A stretch of 64,000 nucleotides of DNA from Terrimonas sp937888905 (GTDB taxonomy: Bacteria; Bacteroidota; Bacteroidia; Chitinophagales; Chitinophagaceae). The stretch spans positions 1 to 64,000 of the forward strand of contig CALATA010000020.1 of the NCBI GenBank assembly GCA_937888905.1. The letters run 5' to 3'. A program made the translations under genes and the position numbers. Shown in pieces: positions 10,801-17,260 of the stretch (position 1 is the stretch's first letter; each line of letters begins with the position of its first letter). The notes below the pieces were generated by a model. The model worked only from the letters and a program-made list of their open reading frames with translations. It did not search any database and had not been told where the DNA came from.

Positions 10801-10880
10801 TTGATTGTCTGGCCTGATGCATTCATGGCAAAAAGAATAAGGAGGAGAAGAGGGAGACAAAAAAAGCTGAATTTCTTCAT
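4815..10880 (-). CDS. Alpha-2-macroglobulin family protein with thioester
   Basis: A very large secreted protein (2,021 residues from the chosen start). MKKFSFFCLPLLLLILFAMNASGQ is a signal peptide; an upstream ATG at 10955 would bury it. The hallmark macroglobulin strand RSIYRPGQ lies near residue 605, the bait-region and A2M core (FFLPDLKTDKDGN) near 1253, and a thioester motif CAEQ begins at about C1477 in YECAEQTWNRYY. In this family the Cys-Gln thioester is released on proteolysis and covalently traps the protease. The C-terminal third has the helical thioester domain and a receptor-like domain. There is no lipobox, so it may be periplasmic or surface-exposed. No penicillin-binding protein 1C gene, its partner in Proteobacteria, is nearby. 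Confidence 0.92.
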   Translation of the reverse strand: MKKFSFFCLPLLLLILFAMNASGQTIKNYDPEWKKVDDFIRKGLPKSALEEVEKIYILAVRDKQEAQIIKALVYRVNVQEETREDNAAQALKDLEKELAGKSPAVQSILHSLLAGVYQGYYDEHRWELRNRTETTDFNKEDVATWTSGDLYTRIISHYRQSIANAKVLQQTLLTPYDAIINKGNVRHLRPTLYDLLVHRALDYLQAADYESNRPTYAFEMDLASAFDPAADFIHRRFGTQDTTSPGYLSLLIYQQLLAFHINDAKPDALIDADIRRIQYVHSRSTHPDKEQLYFNSINHLAHQYNQTPAASQAWYLTAVFYQQQGQQYKAYGDSTHRMDLVKARDICRQLVAQKDSSEGKVNATNLLRQLEEEELNFRLENVNLPGQAFRSLVTYKNVGKLYFKLVKSTPVLRQQLEGKADAQYWPLILKAETVRTWEQDLPQSGDLQSNTVEIKVDGLPVGEYYLIAAAAKDPLQRSHPIASHLFYVSNISYILNDNDLFVLDRDKGAALAGAKVQVWEKKYDYQQAKYISTKGKSYTADKNGFVKLDSATGKVNESRYSNYSFRLEVTHQQDRLFMENEVNRYFYYRSGDDELEKDFVRSVFLFTDRSIYRPGQIVYFKGIGTIRKKGETKPAILTQYKTQIFLKDANNQIVDSMKVETSAFGSFSGRFTLPSTGLNGAFSLEMGNTEGSTSFNVEDYKRPKFEVTYDTLKGTYTIDDEIVVKGIAKAYAGNAVDGAQVSYRVVRQPRFPYPWLFSRWWFPPTRSQEIAHGETTTDAQGNFVVRFKAIADKTIDKKLEPLFTYTITADVTDINGETRSGEESVSVGYKSIWIESRVPETLPADSLKNLFVLTKNTAGTFEQTTVRVKISRLQEEKRLIRPRLWDRPTQFVLSQAAYVQTFPNDEYNNETDQAQWATAGVVWEKTDSTKANGSWILKDAKFQPGFYLVEVTTYDKKGAEVKDKKYIRLYDPKAKTIPGTDYLWVDGTKRTEPGEIAQLKLGTSAGDVNVIQTVLKAGQQKETYSFFRLNNEKRELLFPVTEADRGGISASYVFVKHNRVFQHQETISIPWDNKTLETEYITYRDKTLPGSQEQWKVKIKGHKGEQVAAEMLASMYDASLDQFMPHSWSTPSLWPSIGSQGAWQSHENFDAGNSRFRYRESARQIYLRKQYDYLVSINLFNNRVYMRARKEVMAAPSIQMDMKAALPEQSIAGMADTMGYLANTGGNAVQQQEQQQQPAEVQVRRNLQETAFFLPDLKTDKDGNIEFSFTMPEALTRWKLQTLSHTQELAFGYSTRELVTQKDIMVQPNPVRFLREGDKLEFSAKVVNMTEKEITGTAEFRLFDAATNEPVDGQFKSMVADQYFTVGAKGSESLKFPVEVPFQFARPVIWRVIVRAGNQSDGEENSLPVLTNRMLVTESLPIWIKGNGTRNFKFDKLLKSGNSETLQHQRITVEYSSNPAWYAVQALPYLMEYPYECAEQTWNRYYANSLANNIVGSSPRIRQVFEQWKIKDTAALLSNLQKNEDLKAVLLSETPWVLQARTEAEQKKNIALLFDMVRMSNELQKAYQKLSELQSSNGGFVWFKGGPDDRYMTQYIVTGIAHLLKLNAVAGEQKDQLNAMAHRSLEYLDRKIKADYDELIRFKTDLTKYVPGHMQVQYLYMRSFFPANPVPTEARKAYDYFRSRTIATWTGMDKYRQGMIALALYRTNDTKTPAAILRSLKETSIVNEELGRYWKDQRRGWWWYEAPIERQALLIEAFSEAGKDTATVDELRTWLLRNKQTNSWESTKATAEACYALLLRGTNWLAETPSVQIKLGRTTIAPSAEDVQAGTGYFRREIEGLSVRPEMGNIDVTVSNAKTSSWGSVYWQYFEDLDKITSAATPLQLNKQLFVERNTDKGPVLTPVREGDALKVGDKLKVRIELRVDRDMEYVHMKDMRASGFEPVNVLSGYKWQGGLGYYESTRDAATHFFFNFLGKGTYVFEYPLFVAQNGNFSNGITQIQCMYAPEFTAHSEGVRVQVGN

Positions 10881-11309
10881 GGTTTGAATCATTGAATTAC
10901 TTACAAGGTAAGAAACTTGTGCAGGGTAAAGATGCGCGGTGGACCGTTTTTTCATAAACGTGCCAATTTTTATTAAGCGCAGAATCCCTTTGCCAGGGAC
11001 AGTTGTAGGGAGAGAAGCGTTGCATAGACGGCATAAAAAATAAAAGGTTTAATGGCATAAAAAACTTTATTTATCCTTAACGAAAAGCGTTAACAATTTT
11101 TCAGGTAAAAGATGATCAGCGCGCACTTTTCTATGCTTGTTAAAAGGAAATAACAATTGTTGAAATGCAATACAGTTAAGGGTTTGAAAGGAATTATTCT
11201 TTCAAAAAATTGCTTTAACTTTTTCTTGCGGCGTTTTAAGATTCGATGGCATTTGCTTTGGAATTTATTGTTCGAACACCATTGTTCAAAACAATAAAAA
11301 CGAAAAGTC
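10881..11309. other. Divergent intergenic region with repeats
   Basis: This 429-bp gap separates the divergently transcribed macroglobulin and DUF4476 genes and must hold both promoters. It contains two direct copies of GGCATAAAAAA 24 bp apart (11030-11040 and 11054-11064), a short palindrome TTAACG-N5-CGTTAA (11077-11093), and an inverted repeat TTATTGTT/AACAATAA (11265-11272, 11290-11297) just before the DUF4476 start. I see no convincing coding region or clear TAnnTTTG element. Confidence 0.6.
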
Positions 11310-12044
11310 ATGAGAACAATTTTTACACTTGCAGCTTTCCTGATGATGAGCATTACCAGTTTTGCTACAGATGCGCGCAACAAGAGTATGCTCACGGTAA
11401 AATCGACAGGTAATGAAGACATCCGTGTGGTACTTGACGGCAAACGTTTTGAACCAAACGGCAGCGCTATCAGCATCACCAACCTTGAAGCCGGCAACCA
11501 TACGATCAAGGTGTACCGCCAGCAAAACGGAGGCTTCTTCTCTATCGTTGGCAAACGCTATGCCGTGGTATACAGTACGAGCATCAATATCCGTAACAAG
11601 ACCCACGTGATGATCAGCATCGACCGTAACGGCCGCACCAGCGTACAGGAAACACGTATGAACAACGGCCGTGGTAACAACAACTGGTATGATGGCCGCG
11701 ATTACCAATACGATCGTGATGGTTCATGGGGCGACTATGATAACAATGAAGCGTATGGTCCTGCAATGAGCAACCGCGATTTTGACCGTGTTATTGCATC
11801 CATCAGCAAAGAGTGGAGAGAAACCAATAAAATGAAGTCTGCCGTACAGGTGGTAAAAGCAAACCGCCTCAGTGCCAGCCAGGTTTCAGAATTGGTAGAC
11901 CTCTTTGGTATCGAAAGTAATAAACTGGAACTGGCAAAAGTGGCTTATGCCAACACAGTAGACAAACACAACTACTACCTGGTGTCAAGTCAACTCAGTT
12001 ACAGCAGCAAAACGGAACTCGACCGGTTTATCCGCCGGAAGTAA
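11310..12044 (+). CDS. DUF4476 domain-containing secreted protein
   Basis: A 244-residue exported protein: MRTIFTLAAFLMMSITSFA is a signal peptide. Residues about 25-110 form a beta-rich segment resembling a PEGA-like module (DIRVVLDGKRF, EAGNHTIKVY). A low-complexity linker rich in Asn, Gly, Asp and Tyr follows (about 115-150). The C-terminal ~95 residues match the DUF4476 pattern, including SASQVSELVDLFGIESNKLELAKVAYANTVD, which is helical. The molecular function of DUF4476 is not known. It is monocistronic, with a strong terminator directly after the stop. Confidence 0.85.
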   Translation: MRTIFTLAAFLMMSITSFATDARNKSMLTVKSTGNEDIRVVLDGKRFEPNGSAISITNLEAGNHTIKVYRQQNGGFFSIVGKRYAVVYSTSINIRNKTHVMISIDRNGRTSVQETRMNNGRGNNNWYDGRDYQYDRDGSWGDYDNNEAYGPAMSNRDFDRVIASISKEWRETNKMKSAVQVVKANRLSASQVSELVDLFGIESNKLELAKVAYANTVDKHNYYLVSSQLSYSSKTELDRFIRRK

Positions 12045-12049
12045 CGAAT

Positions 12050-12085
12050 AAAAGAAAAGCTGGTCTTATGACCAGCTTTTCTTTT
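12050..12085 (+). terminator. Rho-independent terminator, 16-bp perfect stem
   Basis: AAAAGAAAAGCTGGTC pairs perfectly with GACCAGCTTTTCTTTT around a TTAT loop, right after the DUF4476 stop. The A/T-rich ends give U-tracts in both directions, so it could also serve the convergent sucD transcript. Confidence 0.9.
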
Positions 12086-12105
12086 ATTAATTCAAAAGTT
12101 AGTTC

Positions 12106-12173
12106 GTCAATGGTCAATCGTGAATCGTCAATATTTATTAACCTCTATTCACGATTGACGATTCACCATTCAC
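12106..12173. repeat. Heptamer repeat, family A, inverted arms
   Basis: Left arm: four 7-nt units GTCAATG/GTCAATC/GTGAATC/GTCAAT. Right arm (12147-12173): ATTCAC/GATTGAC/GATTCAC/CATTCAC, its near reverse complement. The arms are separated by 14 nt, so the element can form a long imperfect hairpin between DUF4476 and sucD. Confidence 0.85.
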
Positions 12174-12177
12174 GTCT

Positions 12178-13053
12178 TTACTTGTTTAAAACCTCTGCCA
12201 TTTTCTTCCCAATATCCGCAGGGCTATTCACTACGTGAATGCCACACTCGCTCATGATCTTCATTTTGGCTTCTGCAGTATCGTCAGCACCACCTACGAT
12301 GGCACCGGCGTGGCCCATACGACGGCCGGGAGGTGCAGTCTGGCCGGCGATGAAACCCACAACTGGTTTTCTGTTGCCGTCAGCTTTGATCCAGTTGGCC
12401 GCTTCGGCTTCCATGCCACCACCAATTTCGCCGATCATTACGATGGCGTCGGTTTCAGGATCGTTCATCAGCAGTTCAACTGCCTCTTTGGTAGGCGTAC
12501 CGATGATCGGGTCGCCACCAATACCGATAGCAGTAGAGATGCCCAGGCCTGCTTTGGCAACCTGGTCGGCCGCTTCGTAAGTAAGTGTACCGGATTTGGA
12601 AACGATACCAATGCGGCCGGTTTTGAATACGAAACCAGGCATGATGCCTACTTTACATTCACCGGCAGTGATCACGCCAGGGCAGTTGGGGCCAATCAGG
12701 CGGGTTTTTGTGCTTTGCAGGAAACTTTTCACACGTACCATGTCCTGCACAGGAATGCCTTCGGTGATACAAACTACCAGGCCAACACCTGCGTCGGCGG
12801 CTTCCATGATAGCGTCGGCAGCAAATGCCGGGGGAACGAAGATGATGCTTACATCAGCACCGGTAGCTTTCACGCAATCCGCTACGGTATTAAACACCGG
12901 ACGGTCCAGGTGCGTAGTGCCACCTTTGTTGGGGGTAACACCGCCTACCACGTTGGTGCCGTATTCGATCATCTGGGTAGCATGGAAAGTGCCTTCAGTG
13001 CCGGTAAAACCCTGCACCAGTATCTTCGAACTCTTGTTTACAAGTACGCTCAT
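12178..13053 (-). CDS. sucD: Succinate--CoA ligase, alpha subunit
   Basis: The alpha subunit (291 residues) of succinyl-CoA synthetase, which interconverts succinyl-CoA and succinate with nucleotide triphosphate formation in the citric acid cycle. The N-terminal CoA-binding Rossmann domain contains QGFTGTEGTFHA, and the phosphorylated histidine is H248 in GRRMGHAGAIV. All family landmarks are intact. The partner beta subunit gene sucC is not in this window, so the two subunits are encoded separately. It has its own promoter-like element about 35 bp upstream. Confidence 0.97.
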   Translation of the reverse strand: MSVLVNKSSKILVQGFTGTEGTFHATQMIEYGTNVVGGVTPNKGGTTHLDRPVFNTVADCVKATGADVSIIFVPPAFAADAIMEAADAGVGLVVCITEGIPVQDMVRVKSFLQSTKTRLIGPNCPGVITAGECKVGIMPGFVFKTGRIGIVSKSGTLTYEAADQVAKAGLGISTAIGIGGDPIIGTPTKEAVELLMNDPETDAIVMIGEIGGGMEAEAANWIKADGNRKPVVGFIAGQTAPPGRRMGHAGAIVGGADDTAEAKMKIMSECGIHVVNSPADIGKKMAEVLNK

Positions 13054-13084
13054 GGCGAAATAGTATTTGGGTGAAAAAGTGGGG

Positions 13085-13092
13085 CAAAAGTA
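13085..13092 (-). promoter_or_regulatory. -7 promoter element for sucD
   Basis: On the minus strand this reads TACTTTTG, matching TAnnTTTG, 31 bp before the sucD start codon. I do not see a convincing -33 TTTG at the expected spacing. Confidence 0.55.
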
Positions 13093-13140
13093 CGGGAAAA
13101 TGTGGTAAAATAATGGCCCGGTAAAGCGAAGGATAGAAGG

Positions 13141-13947
13141 CTATTCTGCGGGTTTCTCCCGTATTTCGTCCGGCAGTTTGCCGGTTTCCTCCAGCATCCG
13201 CATTTCCTTGGCATCTTTGAGGAATTCGGAGGCGAAAATGAACTCGTTGAGCCGCTCATTTTTACTGAAGATTATTTCTTTGTTACTTCCTTCCCATTCT
13301 TTATTTCCCTGGTGCATGTAAAGAATGTAGTCACCGATCTCCATCAGGCTGTTCATGTCGTGGGTGTTGACCACCGTGGTGATATTGTATTCTTTGGTGA
13401 TTTCCTGGATCAGTTTGTCGATGACCATGGACGTAAGCGGATCGAGACCCGAGTTAGGCTCGTCGCAGAAGAGGTATTTCGGATTGAGTACGATGGCACG
13501 GGCAAGCGCTACACGCTTTTTCATACCACCGCTGAGCTCGGCAGGGAATTTTTTATTGGCATCCTTCAGGTTCACACGATCCAGCACTTCATTGGCGCGC
13601 TTGAGTTTGGTCGCATGCGAGTCGTTGGTGAACATATCCAGCGGAAACATTACATTCTGCTGTACAGTCTGACTGTCGAAAAGTGCGGAACCCTGAAAGA
13701 GCATACCGATTTCCTTGCGGATCTCTTTTTTCTCATCGAGGTTCAGCGAAAAGAAATCCTTTCCATCATATATCACCTGGCCGCCATCGGGTTCGAACAA
13801 ACCCACCATACATTTCATCAATACGGTTTTGCCGCTACCGCTCGAGCCGATGATCAGGTTGCACTGACCGGCTTGCATGGTGGCGCTTACATCTTTGATG
13901 ACGGGCTTGTCGCCAAAACTTTTCTGTATGTTTTTCAGTTCGATCAT
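13141..13947 (-). CDS. mlaF: ABC transporter ATP-binding protein, MlaF-like
   Basis: The 268-residue nucleotide-binding subunit of a phospholipid/lipid ABC transporter that maintains outer-membrane lipid asymmetry. Walker A is GSSGSGKT (34-41), the ABC signature LSGGM is at 138-142 and Walker B with its glutamate is YLFCDEP (158-164), followed by the D-loop SGLDP. It lies 15 bp downstream of mlaE and is surely co-transcribed. The substrate-binding MCE protein (MlaD) is not present in this window. The C-terminal extension after the ABC core is charged and variable. Confidence 0.92.
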   Translation of the reverse strand: MIELKNIQKSFGDKPVIKDVSATMQAGQCNLIIGSSGSGKTVLMKCMVGLFEPDGGQVIYDGKDFFSLNLDEKKEIRKEIGMLFQGSALFDSQTVQQNVMFPLDMFTNDSHATKLKRANEVLDRVNLKDANKKFPAELSGGMKKRVALARAIVLNPKYLFCDEPNSGLDPLTSMVIDKLIQEITKEYNITTVVNTHDMNSLMEIGDYILYMHQGNKEWEGSNKEIIFSKNERLNEFIFASEFLKDAKEMRMLEETGKLPDEIREKPAE

Positions 13948-13962
13948 ATCGGTAATGCATGC

Positions 13963-14664
13963 TTACAGGAGCAATGCGGAAAGTACATAGTCGGCAATAA
14001 GCAGCAATACGCAACTCACTACCACGGCCTTGGTACTCGACCGGCCGATCTCCAGCGCACCGCCTTTTACATAATATCCGTAAAACGCGGGTATACTGCA
14101 GATGATAAAGGCAAATACAAAACTTTTAGCTAACGCAAAAAATACGTTGTAGGCTTTGAATCCGTCAAGCAGGCCGCGGTCATAGGTTTCACCGGAAAGA
14201 ATACCTGCCGCAACGCCGGCCAGGCGACCGCCCCAGATGCCCAGCGTCATGGAAATAATGATCAGCAAAGGGATCATCAACACACCTGCCACTATCTTGG
14301 GTGCTATGAGGTAGGCTTTGGTGTTAATGCCCATGATCTCGAGTGCGTCGATCTGTTCGCTTACGCGCATGTTGCCCAATTCACTTGCAATCTTACTGCC
14401 GATTACGCCGGCGAGTACGATACAGGTAAGGGTAGGGGCGAATTCGAGGATCACCGTGTCACGAACAATCTGCGCAATGATGGTTTTCGGGAGTAGCGGA
14501 CTTACCAGTTGATAAGCCGTCTGGATCGTACTCACCGCACCGATAAACACGGAAATGATGGTGACGATACCCAGTGAGCCGATGCCGATATCATTGCACT
14601 GATGCATGAATTCTTTCCAATACATCTTTCCATTTTCCGGGCGTGCGAACATACCGCGGAACAT
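13963..14664 (-). CDS. mlaE: MlaE family lipid ABC transporter permease
   Basis: The permease subunit (233 residues) of the Mla-type system, with about five membrane segments and the conserved core GSLGIVTIISVFIGAVSTIQ and APTLTCIVLAGVIGSKIASELGNMRVSEQIDAL. It precedes mlaF in the same operon. The start at 14664 is the only canonical in-frame codon available, but the 17 codons directly upstream read as a typical MlaE N-terminus (LFTNIGRYFLM) before an in-frame TAA. Either a non-canonical start is used, the protein is N-terminally shortened, or there is an indel in the adjacent run of six A residues. Confidence 0.9.
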   Translation of the reverse strand: MFRGMFARPENGKMYWKEFMHQCNDIGIGSLGIVTIISVFIGAVSTIQTAYQLVSPLLPKTIIAQIVRDTVILEFAPTLTCIVLAGVIGSKIASELGNMRVSEQIDALEIMGINTKAYLIAPKIVAGVLMIPLLIIISMTLGIWGGRLAGVAAGILSGETYDRGLLDGFKAYNVFFALAKSFVFAFIICSIPAFYGYYVKGGALEIGRSSTKAVVVSCVLLLIADYVLSALLL

Positions 14665-14735
14665 CAGAAAATACCGGCCTATGTTAGTGAAGAGATTCAG
14701 GGTCTGGTTTTTTATTTAATTCAAAAGTCAAATTC

Positions 14736-14818
14736 GTGAATCGTGAATGGTCAATGGTGAATCGTCAATGGTGAATGGGCTGTTTCATTTTTACCTTATG
14801 CCCCATGTCCTACGCCTT
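14736..14818. repeat. Heptamer repeats, families A and C
   Basis: Positions 14736-14777 are six uninterrupted 7-nt units (GTGAATC, GTGAATG, GTCAATG, GTGAATC, GTCAATG, GTGAATG), followed by GGCTGTTT. Positions 14793-14818 read, on the minus strand, as degraded family C units (AAGGCGT, AGGACAT, GGGCATAAGG-like). The element fills the gap between mlaE and the malic enzyme gene. Confidence 0.85.
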
Positions 14819-14828
14819 CCACCTCTCA

Positions 14829-17177
14829 TTACATATCCTTACTCACTTTCTTAAACTTCTTCCACCACTTTGACTTTTTCACTTCCTCGTCGGTGGAAAG
14901 GTGTTTGCATTTGATCTGCGCATCGGCTACGGCAATCAGGGCCATGTTTACGATACTATGCACAGAACTACCAAGTTGCAAAACGTGTACCGGTTTCTTG
15001 AGACCCAGCAGAATGGGACCAATAGCATCGGCAGCGCCTATTTCCTTCAGAATATTGTAGGTAATATTCCCCGCGGCCAGGTTGGGGAAGATCAAAGTGT
15101 TGACATCTTTGTCCACCAGTTCGCTGAACGGATAGTTTTCCTTGAGCAGTTCTTTGTTAAATGCGAGGTTAGCCTGCATTTCGCCATCCACCAGCAGTGA
15201 GGGCATGCGTTCTTTTACGATCTCGCGCGCCTTCGCTACCAGCCTGGCTTCGGGAGAATTGCTGCTGCCGAAGTTGGAATAGCTCAGCAAGGCAATGCGC
15301 GGAATAATGTTGAAGTTGCGGACAGCTTTCGCGGTAAGCAGGATGATCTCGGCCAGTTCCTGTGCGGTAGGGTTGAAATTAACCGTGGTATCGGCCAGGA
15401 ACATCGGTCCTTTTTTGGTCATCATCAGGTACATGCCTGCGATCTTGTCCACTCCCTCTTCGGTGCCGATAATCTGCAAAGCCGGACGGATGGTATCGGG
15501 ATAGTTTTTGGTAAGGCCGGAGATCATGCAATCGGCATCACCGAATTCCACCATCATACAACCGAAATGGTTGCGGTCTTTCATCACCTTGCGTGCTTCA
15601 TAGGCGTTATAACCTTTTCGGCCGCGCTTCTGGAAAAATAGTTCGCCGTATTTATTGCGTTTCTCCTCCATTTCATCCGAACGCGGATCGAAGACCGGCA
15701 TATCGGCGATATCGATGTTAGCGGAGTCGGCAATAGCTTTGATGCGGTTGTATTCACCCAGCAGGATCGGATACCCGATGCCTTCGTCGTAGATGGTCTG
15801 GGCTGCTTTGAGGATTTTGATATTATCGGCTTCGGCAAACACAATACGCTTGGGATCTCGGCGGGCGCGGTTACCAATCACACGCAATACGTGGTTGTCG
15901 ATACCGAGGCGTTTGTTGAGTTGCTCTGCGTAGCCATCCCAGTCAATAATGGCGTGTTGTGCCACTCCGCTTTCCATGGCGGCGCGTGCCACTGCAGGGG
16001 CAACGGTTGCCAGCAGGCGTGGATCGAGGGGTTTGGGAATAATATAGTTGGGGCCGAATACAATGGCTTTTTCATTGTAGGCCATGTTCACGATATCGGG
16101 GACGGGCGTTTTGGCGAGCTCGGCAAGCGCTTTAACGGCGGCCAGTTTCATTTCCTCATTGATCTGACGGGCGCGCACGTCGAGTGCACCGCGGAAGATA
16201 TAAGGGAAACCGAGTACGTTGTTCACCTGGTTGGGATAATCGCTGCGGCCGGTAGCCATGATCACGTCTTTGCGCACATCCGTGGCATCTTCCCAACTGA
16301 TCTCGGGATCCGGGTTGGCCATGGCAAATACGATCGGATTTTTCGCCATGTTTTTCACCATGTCCTTGCTTACGGTATTACCGGCACTCAGTCCGATAAA
16401 TACGTCGGCACCTTTCATGGCTTCGTCGAGCGTCATTTCTCCTTTGGCATTGGCAAAGGGTTGTTTAAACTCGTCGAGGTCTTGGCGATTTTTGTGCAGC
16501 ACACCTTTGCGGTCAAACATCATGAAGTTTTCCGGCTTGGCACCCAGGGCAACATAAAGCAGAACGCAGGCCATGGCGGCAGCGCCGGCACCGTTCACCA
16601 CGATCCTGATCTTTTCGATCTTTTTCTTTTGAATTTCCAGGGCGTTGAGCAAAGCGGCGGCACTGATGATGGCGGTTCCGTGCTGATCGTCGTGCATTAC
16701 CGGAATATCCATTTGTTTCTTCAGTTCACGCTCGATGTAGAAACATTCCGGCGCTTTGATGTCTTCGAGGTTGATGCCACCGAAAGTCGGTTGCAATGCC
16801 TTTACGATCTGTACGAATTTCTCGGGATCTTTTTCATCGATCTCGATATCGAACACGTCGATGTCGGCAAATATTTTGAAGAGTACACCTTTTCCCTCCA
16901 TCACGGGTTTACCGGCTTCGGGGCCGATGTCGCCGAGACCAAGCACTGCGGTGCCGTTGCTGATAACGGCTACCAGGTTGCCCTTGGCGGTGTATTTGTA
17001 AACGTTCTCTTTGTTGGCGGCAATTTCCAGGCACGGCACGGCTACACCGGGAGAGTAAGCCAGCGACAAGTCGCGCTGGGTTTTAGCTTCTTTGGTTGGG
17101 ATCACCTCTATTTTTCCAGGCCTGCCTTTCGCGTGATATTCCAGGGCCTGCTGTCTGCGAAGTTCATCTTTGGTCAT
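14829..17177 (-). CDS. maeB: NADP-dependent malic enzyme with phosphotransacetylase-like domain
   Basis: A 782-residue MaeB-type protein that decarboxylates malate oxidatively to pyruvate. Residues 1 to about 430 form the malic enzyme domain (SLAYSPGVAVPCLEIA, NGTAVLGLGDIGPEAGKPVMEGK, VNGAGAAAMACVLL, FAMANPDPEI). The remaining ~350 residues are the phosphotransacetylase-like domain (RIVFAEADNIKILKAAQ, SGLTKNYPDTIRPALQIIG), which in this family is generally regulatory, sensing acetyl-CoA, rather than catalytic. No signal peptide is present. It is separated from the M20 amidohydrolase gene by about 80 bp including a GC-rich palindrome. Confidence 0.95.
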   Translation of the reverse strand: MTKDELRRQQALEYHAKGRPGKIEVIPTKEAKTQRDLSLAYSPGVAVPCLEIAANKENVYKYTAKGNLVAVISNGTAVLGLGDIGPEAGKPVMEGKGVLFKIFADIDVFDIEIDEKDPEKFVQIVKALQPTFGGINLEDIKAPECFYIERELKKQMDIPVMHDDQHGTAIISAAALLNALEIQKKKIEKIRIVVNGAGAAAMACVLLYVALGAKPENFMMFDRKGVLHKNRQDLDEFKQPFANAKGEMTLDEAMKGADVFIGLSAGNTVSKDMVKNMAKNPIVFAMANPDPEISWEDATDVRKDVIMATGRSDYPNQVNNVLGFPYIFRGALDVRARQINEEMKLAAVKALAELAKTPVPDIVNMAYNEKAIVFGPNYIIPKPLDPRLLATVAPAVARAAMESGVAQHAIIDWDGYAEQLNKRLGIDNHVLRVIGNRARRDPKRIVFAEADNIKILKAAQTIYDEGIGYPILLGEYNRIKAIADSANIDIADMPVFDPRSDEMEEKRNKYGELFFQKRGRKGYNAYEARKVMKDRNHFGCMMVEFGDADCMISGLTKNYPDTIRPALQIIGTEEGVDKIAGMYLMMTKKGPMFLADTTVNFNPTAQELAEIILLTAKAVRNFNIIPRIALLSYSNFGSSNSPEARLVAKAREIVKERMPSLLVDGEMQANLAFNKELLKENYPFSELVDKDVNTLIFPNLAAGNITYNILKEIGAADAIGPILLGLKKPVHVLQLGSSVHSIVNMALIAVADAQIKCKHLSTDEEVKKSKWWKKFKKVSKDM

Positions 17178-17241
17178 AAAAGTAGTTTATTGGCAATCGT
17201 TCGTTAGTAAAAGCGGGGTGCAAGGTAGTTATAAAATAACT

Positions 17242-17260
17242 AACCGCCGGCGCGCCGGTT
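17242..17260 (-). terminator. GC-rich palindrome at the end of the M20 gene
   Basis: The perfect 12-bp palindrome CCGGCGCGCCGG (17247-17258) is extended by flanking AACCG/CGGTT. It touches the stop codon of the M20 amidohydrolase and is followed on the minus strand by a T-rich tract, so it may terminate that transcript. It also lies just upstream of the malic enzyme promoter region. Confidence 0.45.

Noticed and set aside
12235..13074. 279-codon plus-strand open frame over sucD
   Set aside because: It lies wholly opposite a complete sucD and its translation resembles no family.
15891..17207. Long plus-strand open frame (438 codons) over the malic enzyme gene
   Set aside because: It is antisense to a clear maeB; the translation has no recognisable motifs and is typical of the complement of a real gene.
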